Of a stretch of 64,000 bases of DNA, positions 25,017 to 35,587 are shown in pieces; the first letter of the stretch is position 1, and every line of letters begins with the position of its first letter. Position numbers and translations under genes: made by a program. The DNA comes from Adineta ricciae. Taxonomy: Eukaryota > Rotifera > Eurotatoria > Adinetida > Adinetidae. The DNA lies in the NCBI GenBank assembly GCA_905250025.1, contig CAJNOJ010000269.1:1-64000 (forward strand), given 5' to 3'. The notes below the pieces were generated by a model, which worked only from the letters and a program-made list of their open reading frames with translations, ran no database searches and was not told the DNA's origin.

Positions 25017-25554
25017 TATATGCAAAGTGGCAACTGTAGAGAATGGTAAGATATATAAATCATAGGATCATCTTATAAGTTAGGTAGTCTACATAGAAAT
25101 AACTTGATAGTGATCGAATGGACCTAGTCGGGCAACTATAGTTTCATAGAAAAATTATACTTTGTAGTCTAAAGCATCGAGAAAAAATATTTATAATACT
25201 GATCTTCTAATTTATTAAATATCAAATTTTTTAATATGCTTTTTTACTAAAGAACCGACCGAACGAAAACCAAAACTTGGTATATTGAGAAGAACACAAG
25301 ATTTTTCGTATCAATTTAATCTATTTCCATCAATTCCTCCAACTACTGATGAACATAAACTACGTAAACAGCGCGTTTCAACGAGATTACTTATCCTTCT
25401 TCTAATCGTATCATTATTTACTCTTCTCCTATATACTGCATCGATCAATATTACACAAATTATTCAAGTTGAAAAACCATCTCTTCAAAAATACTTTGAA
25501 CTTTATCGTATACATGGTCAAACATTATCATGTAATTGTACAGAAATATCCATT
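25012..25554 (+). repeat. Inverted copy of 27216-27755
   Basis: This segment is the reverse complement, with scattered differences, of the start of the gene at 27535 plus its upstream spacer. The left junction shares AAATATATA with both parents; the right side ends at an N. It includes the first 90 or so codons of a family member on the plus strand. There, the T run after ATGC is two bases shorter than in the intact gene, which shifts the frame. Confidence 0.8.
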
Positions 25555-25555
25555 N
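25555..25555. other. Single-N scaffold join 5
   Basis: On the left, a plus-strand N-terminal fragment of a family member; on the right, a minus-strand N-terminal fragment of another. Confidence 0.9.
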
Positions 25556-26044
25556 CAATGTTGTCAAAGTTGGCAATGTGCTCACCGCTATTGTACGAAC
25601 ATTCATATTGTTTGCATCGGATGAATCTTGTGTGGCAAGACTTTTAATCCATTTTTGAGTAACAAAATCACTTTGACATACTTGATGTAAACTATATTGA
25701 ATATCAATGAATTTTTTATAGTTAATAGATATTTCTGTACAATCACATGTTAATGTTTGGCCATGTATACGATAAAGTTGAGAGTATTTTTGAAGAGATG
25801 GTTTTTCAACTTCAATAGTTTGTGTAACATTGATCAATGAATTATATAAAAGAAGAATGGATAATGATAAAGTTAGAAGAATGATAAATAATCTTGTAGA
25901 AATGCGCTGTTTACGAAGTTTATGTTCATCGGTGGTCGGAGGAATTGATGGAAATAAATTAAAAGTTAGAAGAAAAGCTTTTAATCTTTGATACACTATT
26001 CGCGGCAGTTGGTTCATATTGATTGCTAGAAAAGAATTACTCAA
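25556..26044 (-). pseudogene. Two-TM Cys-rich protein, N-terminal fragment without ATG
   Basis: Nearly the same N-terminal 160 residues as member 1 (22708-23997), including TM1 and the TCDCTEIS and HQVCQSDF motifs. It is cut by the N at 25555. The codon aligned with the start of member 1 is TTG instead of ATG (26042-26044); the next in-frame ATG is nine codons in. The spacer that follows (26045-26227) matches 24001-24180, so this is the second version of the same gene pair. Confidence 0.7.
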
Positions 26045-26227
26045 GTAAGTTTATGCTATACAATACATATCGTGATTATTTATATTCCAAAGAATTTATC
26101 TCATAGCATCAAAACAACATGCTCTTCCTTTAAGCTCATTATGTTTGAGTTCGTATAAAATGAATGTTATTTTTTCGCAATATTACAGAAGTTTTAACGG
26201 TGAAATAAGAAAACTGACAAAATTTCG

Positions 26228-27535
26228 TTAGATAATCATAGCAAACCTATTTTTTGTCTTACCAATTCGTGTACTGGGGCGCCTTTTCATATTGCTTATA
26301 AACGTAACCAATCCAGGTACTAAAATTTTCAGAACAGTAGTCAAACCACCAAGCAATCCAATTACTGTGGTTACTATATAAAGTACACCATTTTTTGCTA
26401 ATTTTGTATAAATACATTGTGATGGTTGACATTCATTATAATATTTTCCATATGTTCTTGATGGATTCCATTTTTCAACCATCAATTTTTTGAGAATATT
26501 TTCAATTGTTGAATCCTTCGGAAAACTATTCGATAACGATATATTAAGAGCTGTAACATTCATTGGTGTAGATTCAGTGAAATAGGATTTTAATTTATTT
26601 ATACAAGTAATATTATAAAAACATTGAAGATTCGATTGAAGTAATGCTTCAATTGTATAACATCCAACATATAGACCAGGTATTGAAAAAGGTGACGTGC
26701 CATCATAAGGATCAGAGATTGTAGCTGTGACAACACATCTAGGTGATAAAGCACATGTACAATCACCATATTTACGGGGAGATGAACTCGCAGGTCCCCG
26801 ATAATAGTTATATGCGAGCTTGAAATTAGTAAATAGTGAAGATACTAAAGCATTGCTCTGCGTGGTATTTCGCATCATAGTCAATGATAATAAAAAGTCA
26901 TGAACTGTTGATAATTTAAATTGATCAATGAATGTTGTAGTTTGTGATTCAAATATGTCCTTGGGTATTACAAATGCACTTATATATTGATTCGAATAGA
27001 ATTGAGTTAAACGATTCGATATTGTCTCATTTACAAGTGAACATAATGTACTTAAGCCTTGAAATATAAATGCCCCTACCATTCGAAAGTTCATGTGCTC
27101 TTTCAGAACACCACCAAATGATATGGCAAGATAATTAATCCATTTTTGAGTAATAAAATCACTTTGACATACTTGATGTAAACTATATTGAATATCAATG
27201 AATTTTTTATAGTTAATAGATATTTCTGTACAATTACATGATAATGTTTGGCCATGTATATGATAAAGTTCCGAGTATTTTTGAAGAGATGGTTGTTCAA
27301 CTAGAACGGTTTGTGTAATATTGATCGATGCAGTATATAAGAGAAGAGTAAATAATGATATGATTAGAAGAAGGATAAGCAATCTCGTTGAAACGCGCTC
27401 ATTACGAAGTTTCTGTTCATCAGTAGTTGGAGGAACTGATGGAAATAGATTAAATTTATACGAAAAATGTTGTATTCTTCTCAATATACCAAGTTTTGGT
27501 TTTCGTTCGGTCGGTTCTTTAGTAAAAAAAAGCAT
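26228..27535 (-). CDS. Two-TM Cys-rich membrane protein, family member 2
   Basis: About 435 residues from the ATG at 27535; the open frame runs slightly further to a TTG. N-terminal basic segment, TM1 (STRLLILLLIISLFTLLLY), then LSCNCTEIS, HQVCQSDF, CTCALSPRC, VGCYTIEALLQ, CFYNITC and CQPSQC, then TM2 with GLLGGL and a basic tail ending near RIGKTKN. N-glycosylation sequons are frequent in the ectodomain. The ATG at 27535 is preferred because the sequence in front is not conserved as coding. It is the intact counterpart of the fragment at 24181-25016. Function unknown. Confidence 0.68.
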   Translation of the reverse strand: MLFFTKEPTERKPKLGILRRIQHFSYKFNLFPSVPPTTDEQKLRNERVSTRLLILLLIISLFTLLLYTASINITQTVLVEQPSLQKYSELYHIHGQTLSCNCTEISINYKKFIDIQYSLHQVCQSDFITQKWINYLAISFGGVLKEHMNFRMVGAFIFQGLSTLCSLVNETISNRLTQFYSNQYISAFVIPKDIFESQTTTFIDQFKLSTVHDFLLSLTMMRNTTQSNALVSSLFTNFKLAYNYYRGPASSSPRKYGDCTCALSPRCVVTATISDPYDGTSPFSIPGLYVGCYTIEALLQSNLQCFYNITCINKLKSYFTESTPMNVTALNISLSNSFPKDSTIENILKKLMVEKWNPSRTYGKYYNECQPSQCIYTKLAKNGVLYIVTTVIGLLGGLTTVLKILVPGLVTFISNMKRRPSTRIGKTKNRFAMII

Positions 27536-27705
27536 ATTCAAAAATTTGATATTTAATAAATTAGAAGATCAGTATTATAAATATTTTTTCTCGATGCTTT
27601 AGACTACAAAGTATAATTTTTCTATGAAACTATAGTTGCCCGACTAGGTCCATTCGGTCACTATCAAGTTATTTCTATGTAGACTACCTAACTTATAAGA
27701 TGATC

Positions 27706-28965
27706 CTATGATTTATATATCTTACCATTCTCTACAATTGCCACTTTGCATATATATTTACTGAAAAAATTGACAAATATTGGAACAGCTACATTCAAAA
27801 CTGTAATCAAACCACCAAGCAATCCAATCACTGTAGTTACAATGTACAGTGCGCTATTCTTTGCTATCTTAGTGTAGACACATTTTAATGGTTTACATTC
27901 ATTATAATAATTCTGATATGTAGTTGGTGAATTCCACTCTTCGACCATCAGATGATTAAGTAAGTCTCCAATTGTTGAATCTTCAAAAAAACGCTTAGAC
28001 AGTGATATATTAAGAGCTGAGACATTCATAGATGTTGATGGATCTAAATTCAATTTTATTTCATCAACACAAGTTTGGTCGAAAAAACATTCCAAAGTTG
28101 AATCTAGCAAAGCTTCAACTGTATAGCATCCTAAATAGAAACCTGGAACCAAAAACGTTTGTTTAAATTCAGGATACTTCAAAATCGTATATTGTTCGGT
28201 ACATGTAGCTGACGAAGAACAAACACAATCATCGTAGAATATAGGTTTTGAAAATACTAAGTTGTTGGTATTAACGTATAGTCTATAATTAGTAAATTGT
28301 CCAGAAACTAAAGCATTACTTTGAGTAATGTTTCGTATCATCGCAAGTGATGCTAAGAATTCTGCAGTGGTTGATAACAAAAATTGAGAAATAAATGTTT
28401 CAGTTTGGGATTCCAATACAACTGAAGGTATTAGAGATGCACTTATATATTGATTTGAATAGAACTGAATTAATTGAGTTGATACTGTTTCATTTACCAA
28501 CACACAAAATGTATTCAAAGCTTGAAATGCATAGGAACTTCTTACTCGAAAAGCATCATAAAATGTATCACCGTTTCCAGGTGCATTCGCAAGATAATTA
28601 ATCCATTTTTGAGTAACAAAATCACTTTGACATACTTGATGTAAACTATATTGAATATCAATGAATATTTTATAGTTAATGGATATTTCTGTACAATCAC
28701 ATGTTAGTGTTTGACTATGTTTCTGATAAAGTGCCGAGTAGTTTTGAAAAGATGGTTTTTCAACTTGAATAATTTGTGTAATATTGATCAATGAATTATA
28801 TAAGAGAAGAGTGGATAATGATATCGTTAAAAGAGAAATAAGCAATCTTGTTGAAATGAGTTGATTACGAAGTTTATGTTTATCAGTAGTTGGAGGAATT
28901 GATGGAAATAAATTGAAAGTTAGAAGAAAAAGTTCGCATTTATGGAATAAATTAGAAATAATCAT
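27706..28965 (-). CDS. Two-TM Cys-rich membrane protein, family member 3
   Basis: 419 residues, ATG at 28965. Same plan: TM1 after LISTRLLISLL, TCDCTEIS, HQVCQSDF, a diverged middle with CVCSSSATC, LGCYTVEALL, CFFDQTC, CKPLKC and a TM2 with GLLGGL. The ectodomain centre differs most from members 1 and 2, as expected for an older duplicate. Near the 3' end a possible donor (GTAAGAT, minus strand near 27720) leaves open that the last residues are encoded by another exon. Confidence 0.65.
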   Translation of the reverse strand: MIISNLFHKCELFLLTFNLFPSIPPTTDKHKLRNQLISTRLLISLLTISLSTLLLYNSLINITQIIQVEKPSFQNYSALYQKHSQTLTCDCTEISINYKIFIDIQYSLHQVCQSDFVTQKWINYLANAPGNGDTFYDAFRVRSSYAFQALNTFCVLVNETVSTQLIQFYSNQYISASLIPSVVLESQTETFISQFLLSTTAEFLASLAMIRNITQSNALVSGQFTNYRLYVNTNNLVFSKPIFYDDCVCSSSATCTEQYTILKYPEFKQTFLVPGFYLGCYTVEALLDSTLECFFDQTCVDEIKLNLDPSTSMNVSALNISLSKRFFEDSTIGDLLNHLMVEEWNSPTTYQNYYNECKPLKCVYTKIAKNSALYIVTTVIGLLGGLITVLNVAVPIFVNFFSKYICKVAIVENGKIYKS

Positions 28966-30158
28966 CTCTTATTCTTTCCGAAGGTATCTAAAGCAAATAG
29001 ATATAGAACGAAAGACATACTGGAATTAAAATGTAGTTGGCATTTGCATAAAAAAATAGATCAAAAGTTTATTAAAAGCGAAACGATTTGAGTGAAATAG
29101 GCTGCTAATATAAGATTAATATTATGGCCCACACAAAAAGAAGTTCACGACAAGGATAGCCAGAGCTACTAAAGCTTTCTACTTATTAGAAGTCCTCGTG
29201 AGAGGTTCTATCAGATCTCAAAAGCGTTGCATCTCTTTTTTTTTAATCTTGATTTTCATTGTTTTTAACTATAATTTTGTTGAAATGTTGACTGAGACAG
29301 TTTACTTCCGTATCCTACTCAAAACATTTTAATGTTTTCATTATGCTGTGTTGCTACAACATACTCATATTTGATATTATCTATTTAAAAATTAATTTTC
29401 ATAAAGGAAGCGAGTTTATTATTTTTACTGACGTCTGATTTAAATGTTGTGTTTTCCAGCAGGTGTTTCAATAAATATGTTACTTTATTGCGTTGATGAA
29501 TATAATTTCTATAGAAATGAATATTCTTTTTCAATAGCATATAAAATACTTTTCATTTTCATCTGATTTACACAAAACAATGTCAAAACAGGCACGAATA
29601 TGTTGATTAGAAACGACTTTTACTATGTTAATCAGACAGAAAAACATACTAAACACTACCCCAGCATTGTATATGTGTTGTATTAACTTGTTGAAAATTG
29701 ATATAGAATGTTAATGATTAAAAAATTTGAATTTTTTTCTCCGGATTTTCGCATTTCCTTTTTTATTGGGAAACGCTTTACTACTGAGAAATGCATAAAA
29801 AAGTAAAGAGAAGCCAGATGTTACCCAAAGTAGACAATTTGAAAATATTTGTATGAAGACTAACGGTAAGTATAGTTTCTTCTACACAAAAGGGAGAAAA
29901 AGCTTTTACAGAAATATATTAAAACAGCTTATAGTCTTTGCCCATGTTTCCACTTTTTTACGCGTGAGTCGCAGATGCTCATAGTTACGATCCAAAGCTC
30001 GGAATTAAGGGACACAGTGCGTTTGTAGTTATGTGTAACTGCCGTCCACGTCAGACGTATACGAAGAAAAACTGTAAGATACGGCTATCGTATATGATCA
30101 TCGTATTACACAAATTACGACACTTATTTCGGTTCATCCCGTGGATTCCTTTTCCAAA
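28966..30158. other. Gene-free AT-rich stretch
   Basis: No supported gene, RNA gene or known repeat. Not duplicated elsewhere in the window up to 30158. Confidence 0.4.
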
Positions 30159-30454
30159 CTAGAACCGATACATTTTCTACTAAAACAGAAAACCCAACAC
30201 TCGATTTATGTTTTCGACTCTGTTTGTCGTTCGATGGATCTTTATAATAGGTTTTTCTCTCGTAGAAAGGTGTTCCTTTAGATGGAAACAGTTGTTCCTT
30301 AAACCTTTTTGGAAAACTATTACCAGATTCGTGTTCTCTGGCTCAAGTTATTTTCCGATGCATTTTTATTCGAAAAATTTTGGCAAAAATGCTTCTCTAC
30401 ATGAAAAAGAGCGATTTTAGACGAAAAACTGCGTCGCAATTACGCTCAGTGGTC

Positions 30455-30476
30455 AGAGTGTGGGTGAGGGTGAGTG
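30455..30476. repeat. Short G-rich tract at a breakpoint, version A
   Basis: GAGTGTGGGTGAGGGTGAG stands where version B has about 240 additional bases ending in a similar tract (38743-38768). The two versions share GCGTCGCA to the left and GTGTTAATATC to the right. Confidence 0.65.
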
Positions 30477-30622
30477 TTAATATCTTAGTGCCACCGTCAC
30501 CAACATTCACCTTCACAAATTTTATGTTATCTCATTACGATTATATGCGTTGCAATTACGGGTCATAGTGCGTTTGCAGTTGCGCGCAATTGCGATGCAT
30601 TTTAATCGTAATGAGATGCATG

Positions 30623-30879
30623 CAAGGGGAGAAAAGGGGATCCTAGAACAAATTCATCATATTGCAGTAAATCCATCAAAATTTTACCAAATTCGAGAAA
30701 AAATCAATAGAATGTCTGAAAAAGTGCTATAACTTGTCAAAAGGGACGCCATTCATCCGAAATAAGACATGATTTTTAAAGAAATAAGAATATGGATCCT
30801 ATTGAATCCTGGTGGGGTGACGATGATCATTGAATAAAATAGCTAAATGCAAGGATCTAGGATCCGCTTTTCTCCCTTG
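30623..30879. mobile_element. MITE-like element, version A
   Basis: Terminal inverted repeats CAAGGGGAGAAAAGGGGATC (left) and CAAGGGAGAAAAGCGGATCC (right, reverse complement) bound about 257 bp with no coding capacity. A third related end (CCAAGGGCGAAAAAGCG on the minus strand) occurs near 31040, so a larger or nested element is possible. No clear target duplication is visible. The same element is at 38849-39104. Confidence 0.55.
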
Positions 30880-31268
30880 GTTTATTCTGTGTTGTCTGTG
30901 AGTAATTCTGTAGATAATTCACTTGTTTACTAAAAAGGACTCTCAAATGAAACGAATCCCAATAGATCCTGGTGAATTTTAAAAGATCTTTTTAGACCCT
31001 TATGAATCCATTAGGATACGCTTTTTCGCCCTTGGGTACATGGGTACCCAGGCTTCCCTAGTTCTACCTTTGGATAGATCTAACCTTCAATTCCCCAAAA
31101 TCTCATTCAGTCTTTTCATCCTCATCTTCGAGACATATCCTATGTATATAGTTTGAGCTGTTGAAAAGCGATTTATCAATGGCATTGGGTTAATCATAAA
31201 TCGTGTACATTAGACTACAGTTTCATGAGAAAAAAACAACATAGTATTTCTATCCTTACAGAACAACA

Positions 31269-32852
31269 ATGGAACAATCGTCAGATCAAGAAATCTCTTC
31301 TCCTTCAAAGTAATATCTAATTATTAATTTAATATTTTTTATCTGAACAATAATTTATAGACTAGAAATTCATGTATCCAAGAAATCTCGATTTCTTCTT
31401 TGGATTTGGTTTTTAATGACAATCTCCATTTTTATTATAATTATATTTTTCATTATATTCATTCGTATTCAATCAGTATTCTTTGTCCTTGATGACAAAC
31501 CTAATATTGGTAAGAAGAAATTTTGAGAGTGTAGTTGACGGTTCTTATGTAAAGAAAATATACTTTCACCCTTCTTATGAACTATTTATAGAAACCACGA
31601 TCATCTCACAAAGATCTACAAGAGCAACTCGAGTGAAATTAATGTCTACAGAAAGTAAGAATAAAAGCAAAATAGTTAATATGTTTATAAGTGGTTTTAT
31701 TTAGTGATAACATCAAAGCCAAGTAATATTTCTCGCGGTAATTTGTAACTGTATTAGGAGTGATTTATTTACATATACATTCTTTTTGTAGTCATTCCCT
31801 GTAATCCATTAAAATTTTCAAAATATTCATCATATTCAACTGGAAGAACTCCTTGGTCACTTAGTAGTGGTCATTTAGATGAAGACCCATATCTTGATAT
31901 TGTTGTTGTTTTTCGAAGTATTGCTACATTTCGATTATATTATGGTATCGGAAATGGAACATTTCAACCAGAAAAAGAATATGGCAATTATCCATATCCA
32001 GTTTATGTTGCTGTTAAAGATATAAATCATGATAATAAATCCGATATAATAATACCTTTTCTTGGTATAGAAACAATTGGAATTTTCATTAATAGGGGAA
32101 GTCGCAGTTTTAGTTCAATAGAAAAACATTACACTGGATATTATCAGATCGACTATTATCCATACTGGATCGATATATCAGATTTTAATCATAATTCACT
32201 ATTAGATGCTGTTGTTGTTAATGGTCATGATGCTTCTGTAACTATTTTCTACGATTATTCTAATTCAAATTTTACCTATACAAAAATATATCCAACTGGA
32301 CATGATTGTATAGCTGTGTCAATTGCAGATTTTGATAATGATACTTATAAAGATTTTGCTGTTACTGATTATAGTGATAATACAATAAGTGTTTACATAA
32401 ATGATAAAAATGGATTTTTTAAACGGCGAAAAAAATATCAAGCTGGAGTCGCACCATGGGGAATGACAACTGCTGATTTAAATAATGATCAATTCGCCGA
32501 TATTATTGTTGCTAATCATGGTTCATCCATAGTTAGTGTTTTGTTTAATGATGGACAAGGACATTTTTATAAACGCGATACGTATTATATTGGCGGTAGG
32601 CCAATGCCAGTTGCAGTAGCTGATTTAAATAATGATTCATTTATGGATATTATTGCTTCGAATTATAAGGATAATTTCATTTATATCTTTTTGAATAATC
32701 AAGATGGAACATTTCTCCCTTATCAAACATTTCAAACTGATCCTGAAATCCTTGCAATAATAACAGGAGATTTTAATCTTGATGGCAAAATAGATATTGC
32801 TGTTACTTCTGAAGGAAAAGATACTTTAAATATTCTTTTAAATTTATGTTAA
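31269..32852 (+). CDS. Type II membrane protein with seven FG-GAP/VCBS repeats, version A
   Basis: Exons 31269-31309, 31361-31509 and 31792-32852, with introns of 51 and 282 bp; 416 residues. N-terminal cytoplasmic tail (MEQSSDQEIS), one TM at about 25-48, then the ectodomain. It holds seven units ending in loops such as DINHDNKSDII, DFDNDTYKDFA, DLNNDQFADII, DLNNDSFMDII and DFNLDGKIDIA. These are the Asp/Asn calcium-binding loops of FG-GAP/VCBS beta-propellers, as in integrin alpha chains. All exon phases fit. A surface or secreted adhesive role is plausible by family, not shown. The kelch gene 2.7 kb downstream has the same topology. Confidence 0.82.
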
Positions 32853-35587
32853 AATCACTTCATATAACTATTTTATTATCGACTGATGATCGACTTATAT
32901 AATTCTTATTTGAATCAGAGGCGTGTGGGACAGCAGTTTTTTGATACTGCGCGGGCTCCGACCCTTCATCGTGTAGAAAATTATTTTGTCCTCCTCCGCC
33001 TGTATTTTCCGAGAACAGTTTTCTTGGTGATCATATTTTTTTATTAGCAGTTTATTTTACATAATTTATTTATTCATCATAAAGAATCTATCGCGAAAAA
33101 ATATTTCAAAATGAATACTTTTAGAAACCTTAAATTTAACTTATTTTCTGTAATGAGAAATAATCGGTTGTTTATGGAATTTCAATTGAGAAAGTTGTTA
33201 ATTTTAGTATTCCTTTCCTTATTGGCGCTAATATTGTTGTCCATAAGATAAAGTATTACTATTCTTTTTTCAATAATTTTCATTACGCTTTTTCTTATTA
33301 CTGGTGATAACATCATGTTTCCTAGTATGGAGATGTTTCCTTTGTTGCTTTTAGTAATAATTTTCTACTTCTACTTAATGCTTTTAAAAATTAAAAATTA
33401 TTTTATTCATGTTAGTTTCAAGTAACATATGAAATTGTATGTTCATGTGATATGTCGAATATGTTTATCAATAACTGAATAAAATCCGCATGTGAAAAGT
33501 CGAATGAATTCTCACTTTGTATAAAAAATAATAAGAAATTTCTATAATAAATTGTTATTCATATAGAAGGACATCTTTACAATAGATACGAGTGGATAAA
33601 TTTTGATCGTATAGATATGTAATCATCTTGGTGAATGAATTTATCAATGTGTCAAATAGTAAAACTATGAATTCACAACCTATATTCCACGTATACGTAT
33701 TGATTATCGAAATCTTTATCTTTTTGGAAAATTTATTAATAAATAGATTTATTTAAAAATTTTGCTTTAAATTTAACTAATCATATGAATCAATCTGAAT
33801 GACGTCAATTACGTTTAGGAAAAATTCATGCTGATCATCGTCTTCTTCGTAGTCGAATATATACTATTAGTTCTCATGATGATATTAATTCAAATGGTCA
33901 ATCAATTGAAAATTTAAATAAAATAAAAATTAAAAATGGCTGAACTTTTTGATTAGTTTGTACCAAATTGTCAATAAGAAATTCATATATTCGATACGTA
34001 TCATCATATAGATATATCTGTCAATCGATGAGGTACAGAAGAAGTTGCAACGAATTGTAACGGTGCTATTCTTTTAGGCACCATGGATGAATCTGTTGAA
34101 AGAGGATTAAAATCTTGGATACGTGGTACATGAGTACCATTTAGAAAATGAGTGCATATTCTTCTGGGTCAAAATTATTGGACAATAACAATTTTATTAC
34201 AGGATCAATACATATCGAATCTGGAATAATTGTAAGAGCTTTTACAGATTTTTCATTCTTATCTTTCTATATTTTACTTATAAACTGAAAGAAATCATTT
34301 CTATTCAATTATTAGTAATATTAAAAATGAAGAAGAATTAGAACAGCGATGTTTAATTAAACTAGTTCATGCATTAATAATAGGTGCAAGTGGTTGTGAA
34401 GCATTTCGTCATAATCCATATATTGAAGCAAAATTACAGTAGAAATCCTCAGAGAAAAACGAATATCGAAATGAATCATTCAAACAAATTATTTTTGCTA
34501 TCTTAGATAAAGAAAATAGTCATAATTAGATTACTTTTCGAAATGAATTTGAAAATACAAAAATAAATAACGAGCGTATGAATATGTAAAATATATTTTT
34601 AATGAAACTATCCTTTTTTGTGATAAAAATATGACAGGAATATTTATTTCCTTTGGCATATAAAAATATTTTATTATGAATCAAATTATATCGTTCGACG
34701 TATTATATAGATAAAATTCTTATAAACCACCTAATCAGACAATGCAAAAGATGAGAGTGTGAATGATCATGATGAAATTGATGTGCAAATATCCTACCCC
34801 CACTCTCAAGAAGGATAGTGTAACCCATCGGTGCCTCACATCGTCTCAAAAGAATTAATAATTTCTGCGTACTAAATAGAGTCAATTATAAAGAAAAAAA
34901 TGGCAGAGATTCTTTTATCTATACAGGAAAGAAAAAAAAGAATATAATATGATTTTGTCAGAAATCAAAGTACATAAAGTGTTCTTTTTTTTGTAAATGC
35001 CATTCACTCGTGCAGGATCTCATCGAATTCGATGTTGAATTGGTGCATTTGTTTGTATTTCGCCTTTTTTACACATAATGTGAACTATAAGAAATCAAGC
35101 GATAAGAAAGTTCAATATTCCCGTCCAATGGTGTATGCTACGGTATAATTAATATTAGTCTGTTGTCAAATAGTTATACTTATCGAAGTATACATGATAT
35201 TCGAATTTGAATCCAAAGTTTCCGCATTTTTTCTTAATAAATCTGAACATTTTGTTATAGTTCATAGTTTTATCAGTCAAACATTTCTTCATTGCAATAT
35301 AGTTTTTCTCTTTTAAAGAAAATCTCAAAAAACTCTCGATACATTTTTTTTCTTCAGAAAACAATGTAAAATTAACATCTGTTTCTTATTTTATTCCTTA
35401 TTCTTTTTTAAAGCAAATGGAACACTTAGCATTACATGGGCGAAAAATAAATGTCATTATTCTTTCATTAATTATGATTTACACACATTATTTCTTTTTA
35501 TTAACCCAAGATTTACACGTGTAAACATTCAAAGCATTCATTTTATCTTACTACATTGACAAACCTTTTTTTAATGGAAGATTATTT
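32853..35587. other. Between propeller genes, version A; decayed frames
   Basis: Contains the 33113-33250 small frame and a decayed coding remnant at about 33780-34560. The remnant's reading is kept only by switching frames, with stops (version B equivalent 42000-42652). I do not recognise its product. No RNA gene seen. Confidence 0.45.
33113..33251 (+). pseudogene. Small single-TM frame, version A, ended by a TAA
   Basis: Same N-terminus as the 74-residue frame at 41335-41559 (MNTFRNLKFNLF, then a hydrophobic stretch). Where version B reads ATAAGACAAAGT, this copy reads ATAAGATAAAGT, changing CAA to TAA after LLSIR. Whether either copy is a gene is uncertain. Confidence 0.3.

Noticed and set aside
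27321..27602. 93-codon plus-strand frame
   Set aside because: Antisense to the start of two-TM family member 2.
30208..30420. 70-codon frame, repeated at 38302
   Set aside because: Conserved only because the whole block is duplicated; no domain, no splice context, and the 3' parts differ by an indel.
31483..31704. 73-codon frame at the FG-GAP gene
   Set aside because: It reads out of exon 2 into intron 2; the spliced frame is far better supported.
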